NCBI RefSeq assembly: GCF_017873175.1
Contig: NZ_JAGGJW010000010.1
Location: 62,001-126,000 of the forward strand
Reading direction: 5' to 3'
DNA from: Neorhizobium petrolearium
Lineage (GTDB): Bacteria; Pseudomonadota; Alphaproteobacteria; Rhizobiales; Rhizobiaceae
Length of the DNA stretch: 64,000 nt
The notes below the pieces were generated by a model. The model did no database searches. It was not told the origin of the DNA and worked only from the letters and a program-made list of their open reading frames with translations. Position numbers and translations under genes: made by a program. This document shows positions 8,711 through 17,666 of this stretch, one piece after another. The first letter of the stretch is position 1. Every line of letters starts with the position of its first letter.

Positions 8711-10376
8711 CTAACTCTTCGGCATTAGTCTGCTCGCTGCACAGGTGACTTGCCAAGGCAGAGGTGACTTTGAGCCATTCGGACGTATCTTTGTGATTGA
8801 ATGCTTCTTCTAGGTTCATAGCAATCTGTTGAAGCCGGCTGAGTTCTTCATCGAATAGCGCTGCGTGGGCTGCTTCTCCATAGTGGCGGTCCGCAAAAGC
8901 CTGAGCGGAATGAGCCAGCATGAAGTACCCGACCGCCCGCACGGGGTCGGCGACCGCTGCTTCGCGCGCGGCTACAGCAGCCGCCTGATAGGCTTTTACG
9001 GCATTGCCTTTTTGGCGGATGATGTCTGTGATCTTGGTGAACATAGGGCCATTATCCTTTGCTGTCTGGCTGTCAACCGTGGCCTTGCAGGAGGAGGGGG
9101 GCAAATTGATCAGGAACTGATTCAGAATGAAGGTAGCAATCGCGAAATCGTCGATCTCCATCGCTTCCTGCGGGTTGTGCGAGCCGTTGCGGTTGCGGAT
9201 GAAGATCATGCCGGATGGAATGCCCGCATCGGAAAACACCGCTGCATCATGTCCGCCGCCGGAGGGGATCAACGCCGGCTGCGTGCCGATTGCGCGTGAT
9301 GCATGGGCAAGCTGCTCGATGAGCCCCGTGTCGCAGAGGGCCGGACTAGTCCAAAGAGCCTGCCCGAGGTCGAAGCGCACGGCACGTTCCTTCTCGATGC
9401 GGACCACATGCTTCAGCACCAGCGCATGCATCGTTTCCAGCATGTCGCGGTCCTGGCTGCGGATGTCGAGGCTGAACTCGACGCTGTCGGGGATGCGAGA
9501 AAGCGCGTGTTTCTGCTGGTCAGTGGAGACCATGCCGCTGGTAACGACGAGATCGCGTCCCTTTGCCACGAAATCGTGCCAAGCCGCATCGAGCACGTTG
9601 AGCAATTCCGCCATGGCCAGCACCGGGTCATGCCGGTAGGCGAGGGGAACCGCACCCGAATGTCCAGCCTCGCCGAAGCAGGAGATCTTCTTGTATCGGA
9701 AATTGCCGCGGATGCCGGAAACGATCGCCGCCGGCAGATTGCGCTCGATCAGCACCGGACCCTGTTCGATATGCACTTCTACATAGGCCTTCACCGCTGT
9801 CCGGTCGAGAAGCGGTTTACCGGAGCGGACGGGCATCATGTCTATGCCCACTGCCTCCATATGTTCATCGAGCGTGCGGCCGTCCTTCTTGTGGCGTGCA
9901 GAAAGTTCGGTTTCCGACAGCACGCCGAGCAAGGCTTTGGACGCGATATAACAGGGGCCGAACCAGGCGCTTTCCTCGCCCCGCATAGCGATGACTTTTA
10001 CCGGTTCGGGAAAACGGGTGCCTTCGCGCCGGGCGCGGACGAGGCAGAGCAGGCCGGCCAGCACGCCGGCCAGTCCGTCGAAATTGCCGCCACGCGGCAC
10101 GCTGTCAACATGCGAGCCGATCAGGATATAACGTTCGGCGCTTGTATGTTCGGGCAGCGAGAAGACGACATTGCGGCCGGCGTCCCATTGCGTGAAGAGG
10201 CTCTCGGAACGGGCGAACTCGACCAGGAAATTCAGCGTCTCCGTCTCGATTTCGGAAAAGGCCGGGCGGCTCACGCCTTCTGCATCGGCGGTGCGCGCTG
10301 CGATCTCCGCGAACAGCCGGGTTGCCGTATCGGCGATATCGAAGCAGATGGGCCTTTCGAGAACGGCGGCGTTCAT
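8703..10376 (-). CDS. M20 family carbamoyl-amino-acid amidohydrolase with an extra C-terminal domain
   Basis: The first ~430 residues are an N-carbamoyl-L-amino-acid hydrolase/allantoate amidohydrolase/beta-ureidopropionase-type enzyme. Metal-site residues are visible at H89, D100, E134/E135, H202 and a late NGSHNP histidine. It would remove CO2 and NH3 from an N-carbamoyl amino acid. The family is normally 410-430 residues; this one is 557. The last 113 residues (from M445, ATG at 9044) are alanine-rich, predicted helical and unrelated to M20 enzymes. An AAGGA-like site precedes that internal ATG, so the tail could also be made separately. It overlaps pyrD by 1 base at its start. Its last residues run into the 21-bp repeat. 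Confidence 0.82.
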   Translation of the reverse strand: MNAAVLERPICFDIADTATRLFAEIAARTADAEGVSRPAFSEIETETLNFLVEFARSESLFTQWDAGRNVVFSLPEHTSAERYILIGSHVDSVPRGGNFDGLAGVLAGLLCLVRARREGTRFPEPVKVIAMRGEESAWFGPCYIASKALLGVLSETELSARHKKDGRTLDEHMEAVGIDMMPVRSGKPLLDRTAVKAYVEVHIEQGPVLIERNLPAAIVSGIRGNFRYKKISCFGEAGHSGAVPLAYRHDPVLAMAELLNVLDAAWHDFVAKGRDLVVTSGMVSTDQQKHALSRIPDSVEFSLDIRSQDRDMLETMHALVLKHVVRIEKERAVRFDLGQALWTSPALCDTGLIEQLAHASRAIGTQPALIPSGGGHDAAVFSDAGIPSGMIFIRNRNGSHNPQEAMEIDDFAIATFILNQFLINLPPSSCKATVDSQTAKDNGPMFTKITDIIRQKGNAVKAYQAAAVAAREAAVADPVRAVGYFMLAHSAQAFADRHYGEAAHAALFDEELSRLQQIAMNLEEAFNHKDTSEWLKVTSALASHLCSEQTNAEELGS

Positions 10377-11311
10377 TATGCGTACTCCGCAAGGGTGATG
10401 GCTTCGTCGGCGATGTCGACCGTGCCGATCAGGGCGTCGACGGAAGGAAGGCCGCGTCTTTCGACTTCCTGTTCGAGCTCACGGACAAGGCATGGCATGG
10501 TGGTGGGGCTGATGAAGGTGGCGGTGCCGACCTGCACGGCGCGGGCACCGGCGATTAGGTATTCGAGCACGTCGTCGACGGTCGAGATACCGCCGCAGCC
10601 GATCACCGGAATGGCGACGGCGCGGGCACACTGATAGGTCATGCGCAGTGCGATCGGCTTCAGCGGCGGTCCGGAAAGCCCGCCCATGACATTGCCGAGC
10701 CGGACGCGGCCGGTGCGGCTGTCGATCGCCATGGCGAGCATGGTGTTGGCGGTGACGAGCGCATCTGCGCCAGTTGCTTCTGCAGCCTGCGCTACCTCCA
10801 CGACTTCGCCGGTATTGGGCGAAAGCTTTGCCCAGAGCGGCAGATCGGTGGCGGAGCGCATCTTGCGGATGACGTCGCCGGTCGGGCCGGGCCGCATGGC
10901 GAACGCCTTGCCGTCGTCCTCGATATTGGGGCAGGAGATATTGACCTCGATCGCGGCCACGCCCGGCACGCTGACTTCCTCGGCAAAGCGGGCGAATTCG
11001 TCCGCCGTATTGGCGGAAATGCTGATCACCAGCGGCGCCTCGTAATCCGCATAGAAGGGCACGATGTTCTTCAGGAACCATTCGGCGCCCTTGCTCGGGA
11101 TGCCGATCGAGTTCAGCATCGCACCGCCTATCTCGCAGACGCGTGGCACGGGATTGCCGGGGCGCTTTGCCCGGGTGATCGTTTTCGTCACATGCGCGCC
11201 GAGGCAGTCGAGGTCGAAAACTTCCGCTAGTTCCTCGGAAAACGTGCCGGAGGCCGGCATGATCGGGTTCGTCAGCGTCAGCGCGCCGATCCTGGTGGTA
11301 AGGTCGCCCAT
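10376..11311 (-). CDS. pyrD: Dihydroorotate dehydrogenase-like protein, class 1B catalytic subunit
   Basis: This 311-residue FMN TIM barrel interconverts dihydroorotate and orotate or acts on a related pyrimidine. Class 1 hallmarks are present: K43, N67 in MLNSIG, the catalytic-base cysteine C127 in VNISCPN, and LGNVMGGLSGPPLKPIALRM. The ATG at 11311 overlaps the pyrK stop as TGATG. The adjacent PyrK-like gene makes it the NAD-linked 1B type, whereas alphaproteobacterial biosynthesis normally uses the membrane class 2 enzyme. With an amidohydrolase, nucleoside phosphorylase and importer beside it, a degradative role (orotate or uracil reduction) is more likely than biosynthesis. That is inference. 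Confidence 0.85.
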   Translation of the reverse strand: MGDLTTRIGALTLTNPIMPASGTFSEELAEVFDLDCLGAHVTKTITRAKRPGNPVPRVCEIGGAMLNSIGIPSKGAEWFLKNIVPFYADYEAPLVISISANTADEFARFAEEVSVPGVAAIEVNISCPNIEDDGKAFAMRPGPTGDVIRKMRSATDLPLWAKLSPNTGEVVEVAQAAEATGADALVTANTMLAMAIDSRTGRVRLGNVMGGLSGPPLKPIALRMTYQCARAVAIPVIGCGGISTVDDVLEYLIAGARAVQVGTATFISPTTMPCLVRELEQEVERRGLPSVDALIGTVDIADEAITLAEYA

Positions 11312-12159
11312 CACAGCACCTCCTGCAGATCGAAGACTGGGCCTTCGCGGCAGACGCGCAGGTTGACCGCGCTACTCTCGCTCCGGAAGGGCCGCACGCA
11401 AGCCTGGCACATGCCGATGCCGCAGGCCATGTGCTGTTCGAGCGCCACCTGTCCGCCGATCCCGTGCCGGGCGCCGATCTCCTGCAGCATGCGCATCAGC
11501 CGGGCCGAGCCGCAGGTGAAGAAGGCATCGATGCCACGGCTGCGGATCAGTCCTTCGATCAATGCGGTCAGGTTTTCGACGCTGGAATTGCCGTCTGTAT
11601 CGGTGACGGCAATGACTTCGGCGCCGCAGGAGCGGAAGAGGTCGGTCGACATCAAAAGATCCGGCGAACGGGCACTGCAGACCGCCGTCAGCGGCCGACC
11701 GAGGTTCGCAAATTCCCGGGCGAGCGGGGCGAGCGTAGCAAGCCCGACGCCGCGGGCGACGAGCAGCGGTCGGCGCCATTCGGGCCGGATTTCGAAGCCC
11801 TGCCCGAGCGGGCCGACAATGTTCAGGCTTTCGCCAGGTTTCAGTTCGGCCATCGCGCCGGTGCCGGTGCCTGCGACCTTATAGAGAAAGGAAAGCTCTC
11901 CTTTCATCCGATCATAGGAATAGATGCTCATCGGCCGGCGCAAATAGGGCTTGAAGCGGTCCGTCTGTGGGCAAAGAAGATGGAAGAACCGGCCCGGTGC
12001 GCAATCGAGTACAGCAGCCGGTGCTGCAAGCACGAGCAGGCGATATTGGCCGTTCACCCATTCATGGATTTTCACCCGGGCCTCGACCTCGTGGATCGAA
12101 GGCTGCCGCGAAACGCCGGCAGAAATGGAATCGGGGACGGCACAAAGACTGGCTGACAT
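11311..12159 (-). CDS. pyrK: PyrK-like FAD/2Fe-2S electron-transfer subunit
   Basis: This 282-residue protein resembles the electron-transfer subunit of class 1B dihydroorotate dehydrogenase. A ferredoxin-reductase-type FAD domain (RRPMSIYSYD) is followed by an NAD-binding domain and a C-terminal 2Fe-2S loop with cysteines C246, C251, C254 and C270 (CGIGMCQAC...C). It passes electrons between NAD(H) and the FMN of the partner subunit. It is the first gene of the leftward pyrK-pyrD-amidohydrolase operon and is divergent from the XRE regulator. Confidence 0.85.
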   Translation of the reverse strand: MSASLCAVPDSISAGVSRQPSIHEVEARVKIHEWVNGQYRLLVLAAPAAVLDCAPGRFFHLLCPQTDRFKPYLRRPMSIYSYDRMKGELSFLYKVAGTGTGAMAELKPGESLNIVGPLGQGFEIRPEWRRPLLVARGVGLATLAPLAREFANLGRPLTAVCSARSPDLLMSTDLFRSCGAEVIAVTDTDGNSSVENLTALIEGLIRSRGIDAFFTCGSARLMRMLQEIGARHGIGGQVALEQHMACGIGMCQACVRPFRSESSAVNLRVCREGPVFDLQEVL

Positions 12160-12477
12160 GAGAGCTTCCGAACTGAGAAAAATAGGCCCCTCGGCAGATC
12201 TGGCCGCCGGTCGAGGGCATGTCTATTGTGTGAGGGGGGGGCGACGGAGAGCTGAGTTCAGATCCCGCTCGTCGCGCGCGGCCGGTCGCTTATGGTCAGC
12301 GTCGGGCGGAAAGGCGGTCGGACGTCATAGGGTGCTCCCTGCGTTCAAAAACAGAGCCTAATTTGGAAATGCGAAAGCTGTCAAGACGATTCTCAAAAAT
12401 GAGATTTTTCGCATGAAAATTACCTTCATTGCGAATTGTCCATTTTTTGTATAGAGAGTCGAAGATTTAACAATAAT
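12160..12477. promoter_or_regulatory. Divergent promoter region, pyrK operon / XRE regulator
   Basis: This is 318 bases without a gene. The half near the regulator is AT-rich and carries the operator-like repeat at 12391-12404. The half near pyrK is GC-rich with a run of eight G around 12233-12240 and no structure I can name. Confidence 0.6.
12391..12404. promoter_or_regulatory. Operator candidate TCTCA-N4-TGAGA, site 1
   Basis: TCTCA-AAAA-TGAGA is a perfect inverted repeat 74 bases upstream of the XRE regulator start. The same arms and spacing occur at 13438-13451, and a near match occurs at 21920-21933 by the paralogous regulator. The shared pattern suggests the binding site of these XRE proteins. 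Confidence 0.6.
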
Positions 12478-13392
12478 ATGACGGAAGGAATCGCCTTGGA
12501 CTTCGTGAGTTCCACAGAGGATGTCGGTCGTCGCCTTCGCGCTTTCCGTATGGGGGCCGGTCTTACCCCGGAAGAGCTTGCGGCCAAGGCCGGCGTGTCG
12601 CGAGCCGCAATTTACCGATATGAATCCGGCAAACCGCCGAAGGTCGACACCCTTGGCAAGATCGCCGACCTGCTTGGCGTCTCGCTGCCGACGCTGCTGG
12701 GCGTTGGAGTGGAATACATCGCTTCGGCGATCAGTTTCTTTGAGCGCATGCGCCAGATGGAAGAAGATGTCGATCAGATCACGGTGATGTTCGGACCGAT
12801 CTCCTACCTGCTTACAACCGATCGCTATGACGAACTGCTGCCGAAAGTGCTGGATGAAAGCATTCCGCAGGATGTCGGCGACCGGAAGGCGGCAATCCGC
12901 GAAATCGGCGCGCTGATGGATATCCTCAAGACCCGCAAGGAGACTTTCCGCCGCCGAAGCCCCAATATCGTCAGCCTTGTCTCGGCGGCGGAACTGGAAG
13001 ATTTCGGGCGCGTTGGCTTCATCGGCGCCCATAATCCGCCGGGCATCAATCTGGCCGAACGGCAGGCGGCAGCCCATGACGAAATCCACAATATCGTTCG
13101 CATGCTGCGCGAGCAGCCGATCGGTGTGCAGATCGGTGTGGTGATCGATTCCATGCCGGGCGCGAGCTTCCAGGTATTCAAGCGGGCTGACAAGGCGCAG
13201 GTTGCTGTCAGCCCGTTCCGGCTCGGCGCCTTTGCCAATATCCGTGTCGGGGTCGCGACGATTACGGGCGCGGCGGAAGCCGTGCAGCTTTATGGCAGCA
13301 TGACCGATCAGCTCTGGCGGCGCAGCCTCAAGGGTGATCAGGCCGCCGACTTCGTCGAGAAGAACATTCTTCACCGTCAGGCTGCGGCCTGA
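12478..13392 (+). CDS. XRE-type HTH regulator with a conserved C-terminal domain (copy 1)
   Basis: This 304-residue protein has an HTH_3 domain at about residues 14-70 (VGRRLRAFRMGAGLTPEELAAKAGVSRAAIYRYESG in pieces) and a ~230-residue C-terminal region without a motif I can name. The start at 12478 follows the AT-rich leader. It is clearly paralogous to the regulator at 21993: both share SxxFFERMRQ, FGPxSYLLT, PPIGVQIG/QPIGVQIG and VAVSPFRLG. It sits between the pyrK operon and the ABC/phosphorylase operon and probably controls both through TCTCA-N4-TGAGA sites. The C-terminal domain presumably senses a ligand brought in by the transporter. Confidence 0.82.
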   Translation: MTEGIALDFVSSTEDVGRRLRAFRMGAGLTPEELAAKAGVSRAAIYRYESGKPPKVDTLGKIADLLGVSLPTLLGVGVEYIASAISFFERMRQMEEDVDQITVMFGPISYLLTTDRYDELLPKVLDESIPQDVGDRKAAIREIGALMDILKTRKETFRRRSPNIVSLVSAAELEDFGRVGFIGAHNPPGINLAERQAAAHDEIHNIVRMLREQPIGVQIGVVIDSMPGASFQVFKRADKAQVAVSPFRLGAFANIRVGVATITGAAEAVQLYGSMTDQLWRRSLKGDQAADFVEKNILHRQAAA

Positions 13393-13434
13393 GGACCGTT
13401 CTCATATTTCAGGTGATTGCTGCGATTTTGATAC

Positions 13435-13454
13435 AAATCTCATCTTTGAGATTT
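13435..13454. promoter_or_regulatory. Operator candidate AAATCTCA-N4-TGAGATTT, site 2
   Basis: AAATCTCA-TCTT-TGAGATTT is a perfect 8+8 inverted repeat between the regulator gene and the ABC ATPase gene. Its core matches site 1. It lies about 125 bases before the ATPase start, where it could control the transporter/phosphorylase operon. Confidence 0.65.
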
Positions 13455-13577
13455 TGGTTGCGTCGGTGAAAGTTTTGTGAAAGCTTGGTTTCTTTCCCGG
13501 GCGGGCCAATGACGCAAGAGGATATTTGATCCTCCGAAAAGCTGTTGGCGCCCGGCTGCTAGGCATGGGAGTTTTTG

Positions 13578-14351
13578 GTGGCGCAATCGGAGCGGATGAT
13601 TGACATCGTGGGTGTTCACAAGACATTCGTCTCGGACCACGGCACAGTGACGGCGTTGGAGCCGGTCAGCATCACCATCAAGCCTGGTGAATTCATCTCG
13701 ATCGTCGGCCCTTCCGGCTGCGGCAAGTCCACCCTGCTGCGCCTGATCTCCGGCCTCGACCAGGCGAGCGGCGGTACGATCACCCTCGATACGGCTGGCC
13801 GCAAGCGCCCTGTCGGCTTCGTTTTCCAGGAGCCGGTGCTGCTGCCTTGGAAGACGATCATCGAGAATGTCCGCTTCCCGCTCGATACAGCCGGTGTGGG
13901 CCGCGCCCAGGGCGACAAGATCGCGCTCGACCTCATCAAAATGGTCGGGCTGGCAGGCTTCGAGAAGGCCTTGCCGCGGCAATTGTCGGGTGGCATGCGC
14001 CAGCGCGCCGCGATCGCCCGCTCGCTGTCCGACGATCCGCCGATCCTTTTGATGGACGAACCTTTCTCGGCGGTCGATCTTATGACCCGCGATACGTTGA
14101 ACGACGAGCTGTTGCGCATCTGGCAGTCGACCGGCAAGACGATCCTGCTCGTGACCCACAGCGTCGACGAAGCAGCCTATCTCGCCGACCGGGTGATGGT
14201 GATGACCGCACGGCCCGGCAAATTGAAATGCATCCACGACGTTGATCTGGCCCGTCCGCGCGGCGAGAAAACCAAACTCGATCCGGCCTATCACGCGCTG
14301 GTCGCCCAGCTTCGCCGCGATCTTCGTATTTCCGGCGGGGAGGCGCATTGA
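13578..14351 (+). CDS. ABC transporter ATPase, nitrate/taurine/NMT1 type
   Basis: This 257-residue ATPase has Walker A GPSGCGKST, Q-loop FVFQEPVLLPW, signature LSGGMRQRAAIARSL and Walker B ILLMDEPFSAVD. The FQ(E/D)..LLPW variant is typical of SsuB/TauB/ThiZ-like importers. The GTG at 13578 is taken as start because GGGA lies 7 bases before it; a TTG immediately upstream is possible. It works with the permeases at 14351 and 16913 and the binding protein at 15906. The neighbouring enzymes suggest a pyrimidine nucleoside or base as substrate. Confidence 0.88.
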   Translation: MAQSERMIDIVGVHKTFVSDHGTVTALEPVSITIKPGEFISIVGPSGCGKSTLLRLISGLDQASGGTITLDTAGRKRPVGFVFQEPVLLPWKTIIENVRFPLDTAGVGRAQGDKIALDLIKMVGLAGFEKALPRQLSGGMRQRAAIARSLSDDPPILLMDEPFSAVDLMTRDTLNDELLRIWQSTGKTILLVTHSVDEAAYLADRVMVMTARPGKLKCIHDVDLARPRGEKTKLDPAYHALVAQLRRDLRISGGEAH

Positions 14352-15115
14352 TGGCCAAGCGCCTCGCTGCCTGGGTCGATTACGCGCTGGCACTCATCGT
14401 GCTTCTGGCCGCCTGGTGGTTTGCGACCGGGCCTATGGAAATGCCGACCTATCTCCTGCCGTCGCCGCTGCGCACCTGGAACGCGCTGGTCGGCATCGCG
14501 GTGACCGGTGAACTCTGGGTGCATCTTGGCTTCACGCTGCAGAATATCGTCCTCGGCCTCGTTTTCGGCTGCGTTGCGGGGATTGCTCTCGCTTATCTCA
14601 TGACGCGCTTTCCGAAACTCGCCGTCTGGCTGGACGGCCCGCTGGTCATCCTGCAGACCGCGCCGAAGATTGCGCTGGCGCCTCTCTTCGTCGTCTGGTT
14701 CGGCTTCGGCATCCTGTCGAAGATCATCCTGATCTTCTCGCTGGTCTTCTTTCCGGTCTTCATTGGCGCGGTTTCCGGTTTCCGCTCGCTCGATCCGAAG
14801 ATGAAGGATCTCGCCAAGCTGCTGAGTCTCGGCACCTTCCAGCGGTTTCGCCAGATCGAATTGCCGTCGGCCATGCCGGAGATCTTCGTTGGCCTGAAAA
14901 TCGGCGCGGTGCAGGCGCTGGTCGGCGCGGTTCTCGCCGAATGGATGTCCGGCAAGTTCGGCCTCGGCTACCTGATGACCTTCGCGTCGGCGACGTACAA
15001 GACGCCGCTTCTCTTTGCCGCCGTGCTGATGACGGTCGTGTTGGGGCTTCTCCTGCATGTCATGCTGACCATGCTGGAAAATCGGCTACTGTCCTGGAAG
15101 GGCGCGAAGAAATGA
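14351..15115 (+). CDS. ABC transporter permease (SsuC/TauC-like), subunit 1
   Basis: This is a 254-residue inner-membrane permease with about six helices and the EAA-type loop around the FRSLDPKMKDLAKLLSLGT stretch. It starts in a TGATG overlap with the ATPase stop and overlaps the phosphorylase start by 4 bases, so translation is coupled. A second, related permease lies at 16913, so the channel is probably a heterodimer. Confidence 0.88.
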   Translation: MAKRLAAWVDYALALIVLLAAWWFATGPMEMPTYLLPSPLRTWNALVGIAVTGELWVHLGFTLQNIVLGLVFGCVAGIALAYLMTRFPKLAVWLDGPLVILQTAPKIALAPLFVVWFGFGILSKIILIFSLVFFPVFIGAVSGFRSLDPKMKDLAKLLSLGTFQRFRQIELPSAMPEIFVGLKIGAVQALVGAVLAEWMSGKFGLGYLMTFASATYKTPLLFAAVLMTVVLGLLLHVMLTMLENRLLSWKGAKK

Positions 15116-15909
15116 CCAAGACGAGCGCCGCCTTTCCCTGGAAGAACGGCCGGCCGCCGCATCTGCCCTGCGGCCCGGGCGACATCGCCGAAAATGTGCT
15201 TACACCGGGCGACCCGGATCGTGTGCGACTGCTTGCCGACATGCTGGAAGACGTGACCGATTTCGGCCGCAAGCGCGAATTCGCGGTCATCACCGGTATC
15301 TATGAAGGCCAGCGCCTGACGATATGCTCGACCGGCATCGGCGGTCCTTCGACGGAGATCGCGCTGGTCGAGCTTGCCATGCTCGGCGCCAGGCGTGTGG
15401 TGCGGATCGGCGGCATGTCTTCGCTCGTGGCCGAATATGCAACCGGCTCCTTCGTCGCCGTCGACAGGGCGATCGGCGATACGGGCACCGCGCGCACCTA
15501 TCGCGCCGTTGGCGGGGAAGCGAAGGCCTTCCCCCGTGTTGTCACAGGTCTTGTGAAGGCGGCCGCCGAACTCGGGCTTGCCTGCCGCCCCGGCATGGTC
15601 GCCTCGACGGACAGCTATTATTTTGGTCAGGACCGCCGCTACCGTCCCCAGGGTGATGGGCAGGACCTTTCCGGCAATTTCATCGATCGCTTTCAGGCTG
15701 AGGGCGCCATCGGCATCGAGATGGAAAGCGAAATCATTTTGACCGTCGGCGGGGCGATCGGCCTTGAAACCGGCTGCCTACTTGGTGTCCATGGAAATCG
15801 CGCCACCGACGACTGGCTCGATGACTATGAGACAACCCAGCGAAACCTTCTGCGCATCGCAGGAAGGGCTTTTTCCTCCACTGAATGGGAACTCAGGAGC
15901 CAACCATGA
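15112..15909 (+). CDS. Uridine phosphorylase-like nucleoside phosphorylase (NP-I family)
   Basis: This 265-residue enzyme belongs to the hexameric nucleoside phosphorylase family, which splits a nucleoside with phosphate to give the free base and ribose-1-phosphate. Visible features are the phosphate-site GDPDRVR, STGIGGPSTEIAL, and the ribose-site GIEMESE. The overall pattern is closer to uridine phosphorylase than to purine nucleoside phosphorylase, though specificity is not proven. The ATG at 15112 overlaps the permease stop by 4 bases (ATGA). Phosphopentomutase at 17667 takes ribose-1-phosphate onward, and the pyrD/pyrK/amidohydrolase operon could handle the base. Confidence 0.82.
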   Translation: MTKTSAAFPWKNGRPPHLPCGPGDIAENVLTPGDPDRVRLLADMLEDVTDFGRKREFAVITGIYEGQRLTICSTGIGGPSTEIALVELAMLGARRVVRIGGMSSLVAEYATGSFVAVDRAIGDTGTARTYRAVGGEAKAFPRVVTGLVKAAAELGLACRPGMVASTDSYYFGQDRRYRPQGDGQDLSGNFIDRFQAEGAIGIEMESEIILTVGGAIGLETGCLLGVHGNRATDDWLDDYETTQRNLLRIAGRAFSSTEWELRSQP

Positions 15910-16910
15910 TCCAGTTTCGCGTGACGACCGCAGCGAGCCTCGTCGCTTTGCTCACCTCGCCGCTCTTTGCCATGACCGCCGAAGCCGCTGACAAGGTGGT
16001 GATGCAGATCGATGGCGCCGCCGTGCCTTTCTACGCGCCGCTTTATGCCGGCGTCGAAAAGGGTATTTTCGAGAAGAACGGCATCGAAGTGGAGTTCATC
16101 TACGCCGCTGCCGCAGACATCCTGACCAACATTGCCGCGGGCAATGTCGACTTCGGCTTCCCGAACGGCGATGCCGTGGTCGCCGCCGCTGCCAATGGTC
16201 TGCCAGTCAAGGTTGTGCACACCGCCTATCAGCGGGGCATCGGCGCCCTGCTTGCGAAGGAAACCAGCGGTATCGAGTCCTACAAGGACCTGAAGGGCAA
16301 GAAGGTCGCCGTCACCAGTCTCGCCAGCCCCAACTACCTGCAGCTCCAGGTGGGCCTGCAGCAAGCCGGTTTGACGATCGACGACGTCTCCGTCGAAGTG
16401 GTCGCCACTGGCGCCATCGTCCAGTCGCTGCAGTCCGGCCAGGTCGATGCGATCGTCTTCTCCGAACTGCGCAAGTACAATCTTGAGGCCGACGGCACCA
16501 AGGTCACGATGATCCTGTCGAACGACTTCCTGCCGTCCTTCGGCAACGTCGTCGTCACCAGCGACAAGAAGCTCTCCGAAAATCCGGATCTCGTGAAACG
16601 CTTCACCACCGCCATCAGCCAGTCCTATCAATGGGTGATCGACGGCCATGTCGGTGACGCTCTGGACATAGCACTCGAAAAGTACGCGCCCACCTGGCCG
16701 AAGGACCAGAAGGGCATCCTGACGACCGCTTTCGAGCAGACATTCGTTCCGTCCGTCTGGCAGAGCCCTCTGACCAAGGAAAAGGGCCTTGGTGCGGCAG
16801 ATCTCGCTGCCTGGCAGAAGAATGCCGACATTCTGGCGCAGTACAAAGTCATCGACGATGCGCCGAAGGCTGCCGACTTCGTTGTCGATCCGTCCACCAT
16901 CGGTAAGTAA
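15906..16910 (+). CDS. ABC transporter substrate-binding protein, NMT1/THI5-like
   Basis: This 334-residue periplasmic protein has a Sec signal ending near TAEAAD and the NMT1/SsuA-like fold (PLYAGVEKGIFEKNGIEVEF, NVDFGFPNGDAV, DLKGKKVAVTS). The ATG at 15906 follows CAGGAG. This family binds pyrimidine precursors, alkylsulfonates and similar small molecules. Genetic linkage to a nucleoside phosphorylase makes a pyrimidine nucleoside or base attractive here, without direct evidence. Confidence 0.88.
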   Translation: MIQFRVTTAASLVALLTSPLFAMTAEAADKVVMQIDGAAVPFYAPLYAGVEKGIFEKNGIEVEFIYAAAADILTNIAAGNVDFGFPNGDAVVAAAANGLPVKVVHTAYQRGIGALLAKETSGIESYKDLKGKKVAVTSLASPNYLQLQVGLQQAGLTIDDVSVEVVATGAIVQSLQSGQVDAIVFSELRKYNLEADGTKVTMILSNDFLPSFGNVVVTSDKKLSENPDLVKRFTTAISQSYQWVIDGHVGDALDIALEKYAPTWPKDQKGILTTAFEQTFVPSVWQSPLTKEKGLGAADLAAWQKNADILAQYKVIDDAPKAADFVVDPSTIGK

Positions 16911-16912
16911 GC

Positions 16913-17656
16913 ATGATACTGCGTGGCATAGCGGGTCTGATCGCGACCCTCGTCCTGTGGACTGCGATCGTCGTCATCTTCGACGTTCCGGCTTTTCTCT
17001 TGCCGGGACCCACAGATGTGTTCGATCGTGTCTATTTCCTCTTCGAGAATGCCAAGCTCGCCCGGCATATCTGGGTAACGCTCTCGGAGATCATCGCGGG
17101 CTTCGTCATCGGGACAGCCGCCGGCATTTTGGCCGGCGTCGTTTTCGCGCGCTTCCCGCGTATCGAACGCTTTGCCACGCCGCTCATCCTGCTTCTCCAG
17201 ACCGCGCCAAAGATCGCGATCGCACCCCTTCTTCTCCTCTGGCTCGGCATCGGCCCGGCTCCGAAGATCGTGCTGATCGCGATCGTCACCTTCTTCCCCG
17301 TCATGGCGGGCATGGTGACGGGCTTGCGCTATGGGGAAGGCAGCTTCCGTGATCTCGCGGCGGTACTGAAGCTCAATCCCTGGCAGCGCTTCCGGCACAT
17401 CGAACTGCCTTCTGCACTGCCATCCGTGCTCGCCGGCATGGCGGTGGCCACGACGCTTGCCATGACTGCTGCCGTCATCGGCGAACTGATCGGTGCCAAC
17501 GAAGGCATCGGCTACCTTCTGTCCTCCGGCCAAGAGAACAGCGACACGGCGGTCGTCATCGGCATGGTCATGCTTTTGTCCTTGATCGGTTGGGGCTTCT
17601 ACGAACTCATCGAGCTGATCCGTCGCCGTTCGCTCGGCCGTTTCCAGCTTTCCTGA
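16913..17656 (+). CDS. ABC transporter permease (SsuC/TauC-like), subunit 2
   Basis: This 247-residue, six-helix permease starts two bases after the binding-protein stop. It shows the family motif LLLQTAPKIAIAPLLLLWLGIG followed by an EAA-like loop. It is homologous to the permease at 14351, which has ILQTAPKIALAPLFVVWFGFG, and the two probably pair. The gene order (ATPase, permease, phosphorylase, binding protein, permease, mutase) interleaves transport and metabolism in one operon. Confidence 0.87.
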   Translation: MILRGIAGLIATLVLWTAIVVIFDVPAFLLPGPTDVFDRVYFLFENAKLARHIWVTLSEIIAGFVIGTAAGILAGVVFARFPRIERFATPLILLLQTAPKIAIAPLLLLWLGIGPAPKIVLIAIVTFFPVMAGMVTGLRYGEGSFRDLAAVLKLNPWQRFRHIELPSALPSVLAGMAVATTLAMTAAVIGELIGANEGIGYLLSSGQENSDTAVVIGMVMLLSLIGWGFYELIELIRRRSLGRFQLS

Positions 17657-17666
17657 GTTCGGATCA

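Noticed and set aside
9303-10634. A 443-codon + strand frame opposite the amidohydrolase
   Set aside because: Its product lacks domains and mirrors codon position 3 bias of the recognisable M20 and PyrD genes on the other strand.
12358-13374. A 338-codon leftward frame over the XRE regulator
   Set aside because: The opposite strand encodes a clear HTH protein with a paralogue at 21993; the antisense product has no such support.
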